The notes under the pieces: model-generated
The model's database searches: none
What the model was told of the DNA's origin: nothing
The model's input: only the letters and a program-made list of their open reading frames with translations
Program-made: the position numbers and the translations under genes
Part shown: one piece after another, positions 62,656 through 64,000 of the stretch
How the letters are laid out: every line of letters starts with the position of its first letter
Position numbering within the stretch: the first letter of the stretch is position 1
NCBI RefSeq assembly: GCF_011320115.1
Contig: NZ_JAANOZ010000002.1
Location: 124,001-188,000 of the forward strand
Reading direction: 5' to 3'
DNA: 64,000 nt
Source: Croceibacterium segetis
GTDB lineage: Bacteria; Pseudomonadota; Alphaproteobacteria; Sphingomonadales; Sphingomonadaceae

Positions 62656-63870
62656 ATGAACACGCTTCGATTATCAATCCCGATCGCCTGGATGGGCCTC
62701 GCGAATCTGCCGTTCGGGATGTACGGCGCTCTCGTGCTGATCACCGTGCCGCAGTTGCTCGCGGCGCTGCACGTTCCACAGCCAATCATCGCTTCGATCA
62801 CGGCGGCGGCCATGATTCCGACCTTCTGCGGCTTCCTGCTCGCGCCGATCCTCGACGTGCGCTTCAGCCGGCGGAGCTACGCTCTGGTTTTCGGCGCGCT
62901 ATCCGCGCTCACCGGATGGTTCGCCCTCCTCCAGCTGGATTCCCCCGGCATCCTTACCGCAAGCCTGGTTCTCGGATTCCTGTTCTCCAATCTGTTCTAC
63001 AACGCGCTTGGCGGATGGCTCGGCAATCTGGTGCCTGAAGGCGACGAAGGACGCCTCGGCGCGACTTTCACCATCGGCAACGTCGCCGGCTTCGGTCTCG
63101 GCGCAATCCTGTTCATCAGCTTGCTGCGCGGCCTGCCGGACGGCTGGGGACCGCCGGCGGTGGCACTGGCGATAGCCTGCCCGTTGCTGCTGCTGGTCGT
63201 CGTGCCGGTCTCGAGCGCGGAGCGGCGCAGCGCGCGGGAAAGTTTTGGCACGCTCCTGCGCGATCTCGGCCAATTGCTCCGCAGCCGCGTGGTGCTGCGA
63301 ACTTTGCTGCTGTTCTGTCTGCCGGCCTCGTCCTTCGCCCTCACCAACTCGCTCGGCGGGCTTGGCCATGACTTCGCCGCCTCGGAGCGCTTCGTCGCCG
63401 TGCTCGCCGGAACCGGCGTCACCGCCGCGGCAGTGTGCGGAGCGCTGTTCGTGCCGGCGCTGGTCAAGCGCATGCCGCCGCTTGTTCTCTACCTCCTGAT
63501 CGGCAGCGCGGGCGCGCTGTTCACGCTGTCGCTGCTCGTCCTGCCGCGCGTACCGGCTGTATTCGCGCTCGCCATGGTCGGCGAGAACGTGTTCCAGTCG
63601 GCCGCTTTCGTCGTCGAGGCGACGATCATCTTCCGCACCATCGGCGAGGACAACCCGCTCGCCTCGACCCAGTTCGGCTTGCTGCAGGCCGCCACCGCGT
63701 TTCCGATCACTTATATGCAGGCGCTCGACGGACAGGGTTATGGCCGCGCCGGGCTGGCTGGAGCGCTGACGACAGACGCCGGGATGTCGCTGCTCGCCTG
63801 CCTCGCGCTGCTGCCGCTGGTGCTGCTGTGGATGCGGCGCGAACGGCAAGCACGGTTCGCGACGGCCTAG
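62656..63870 (+). CDS. MFS transporter (12 helices)
   Basis: A 404-residue membrane protein with about twelve helices, of the major facilitator superfamily. Seen: PFGMYGALVLITVPQLLAAL near the start and FLLAPILDVRFSRRSYAL, where the conserved D-R loop between helices 2 and 3 lies, and LGGWLGNLVPEGDEGRLGATFTIGN after helix 4. The sequence suggests the PAT (AmpG-like) branch, but the substrate is unknown. Convergent with pgsA; the stop codons overlap by two bases. Confidence 0.8.
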   Translation: MNTLRLSIPIAWMGLANLPFGMYGALVLITVPQLLAALHVPQPIIASITAAAMIPTFCGFLLAPILDVRFSRRSYALVFGALSALTGWFALLQLDSPGILTASLVLGFLFSNLFYNALGGWLGNLVPEGDEGRLGATFTIGNVAGFGLGAILFISLLRGLPDGWGPPAVALAIACPLLLLVVVPVSSAERRSARESFGTLLRDLGQLLRSRVVLRTLLLFCLPASSFALTNSLGGLGHDFAASERFVAVLAGTGVTAAAVCGALFVPALVKRMPPLVLYLLIGSAGALFTLSLLVLPRVPAVFALAMVGENVFQSAAFVVEATIIFRTIGEDNPLASTQFGLLQAATAFPITYMQALDGQGYGRAGLAGALTTDAGMSLLACLALLPLVLLWMRRERQARFATA

Positions 63871-64000
63871 TCCATGTGCTTGAGGCCGACCCGCAGATAG
63901 TCCCAGCCGGTGATCAGCGTCAGGATAGCCGCGGCCCACAGGGTGGTCAGGCCGACCAGGTGGATCCACTGGTGGGCGAGCGTGCCGCAGTATTCGAGCC
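63867..64000 (-). CDS. pgsA: Phosphatidylglycerophosphate synthase, C-terminal part
   Basis: The window ends inside the gene, so only the last 43 residues are seen. They read as the end of a CDP-alcohol phosphatidyltransferase: two hydrophobic helices, a LEYCGTLAHQWIHLVG segment and the family ending AAILTLITGWDYLRVGLKHMD. The enzyme makes phosphatidylglycerophosphate from CDP-diacylglycerol and glycerol 3-phosphate. The catalytic motif is outside the window. Confidence 0.85.
   Translation of the reverse strand, partial: LEYCGTLAHQWIHLVGLTTLWAAAILTLITGWDYLRVGLKHMD

Overview
The window is a GC-rich (roughly two thirds G+C), densely coded chromosomal segment. Gene content points to an alphaproteobacterium of the order Sphingomonadales (Sphingomonadaceae or Erythrobacteraceae): LexA boxes of the alphaproteobacterial form GTTC-N7-GTTC, an imuA-imuB-dnaE2 SOS mutasome, Flp/Tad-type pilins, long alphaproteobacterial PstC/PstA proteins, a GTG/TTG-tolerant start usage, and palindromic dispersed repeats of the sort common in sphingomonads. 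The genus cannot be decided from sequence alone. No prophage, CRISPR array, plasmid function or classical insertion sequence is visible; most genes are housekeeping.

Layout. 1-3.6 kb: end of an Hsp20 gene, then tpiA-secG-pyrG on the minus strand. 3.6-10.5 kb: ppiD-trpE, a small membrane protein, a reverse-strand FAD monooxygenase, trpG-trpD. 10.5-13.1 kb: YceI, then leuA behind a leucine-rich leader peptide and a candidate attenuator. 13.2-18 kb: an unknown secreted protein, a minus-strand trio (unknown, AHH nuclease-like, MOSC) and recJ. 18-24.4 kb: two tRNA-Glu genes and the phosphate block phoR-pstC-pstA-pstB-phoU-phoB with Pho-box-like sites but no pstS. 24.4-26.8 kb: Pit phosphate transporter with its PhoU-like partner, and a LysE exporter. 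26.8-33.7 kb: DNA-damage module dnaE2, udgX, imuB, imuA under two LexA boxes, with palindromic repeats inserted in frame in both polymerase-type genes. 33.8-39.2 kb: PA2169-like protein, a divergent murA, folE, hemerythrin, zincin metallopeptidase, PAP2 protein, tRNA-Arg overlapping mutT. 39.2-45.8 kb: two Flp pilins, accA, a xerC/xerD-like recombinase, two unknowns, aroK-aroB. 45.9-52.4 kb: POT transporter, ornithine decarboxylase behind a structured leader, a deoxyhypusine-synthase-like enzyme, a threonine-dehydratase-like enzyme, MAPEG, a receiver protein, tRNA-Met. 52.4-64 kb: 2'-5' RNA ligase-like protein, a DUF4189/FISUMP-like secreted protein, mltG-fabF-acpP, a CsgG-like protein, aspS, rnd-oxyR, a cold-shock gene, an MFS transporter and the end of pgsA.

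The parts most worth a second look are: the SOS mutasome carrying UdgX and two independent in-frame repeat insertions; the ornithine decarboxylase leader, where a 12-bp stem hides the likely ribosome binding site and an upstream reading frame runs through the stem; the leucine leader/attenuator of leuA; and a 90-bp three-arm repeat found in equal length and orientation behind two unrelated genes.
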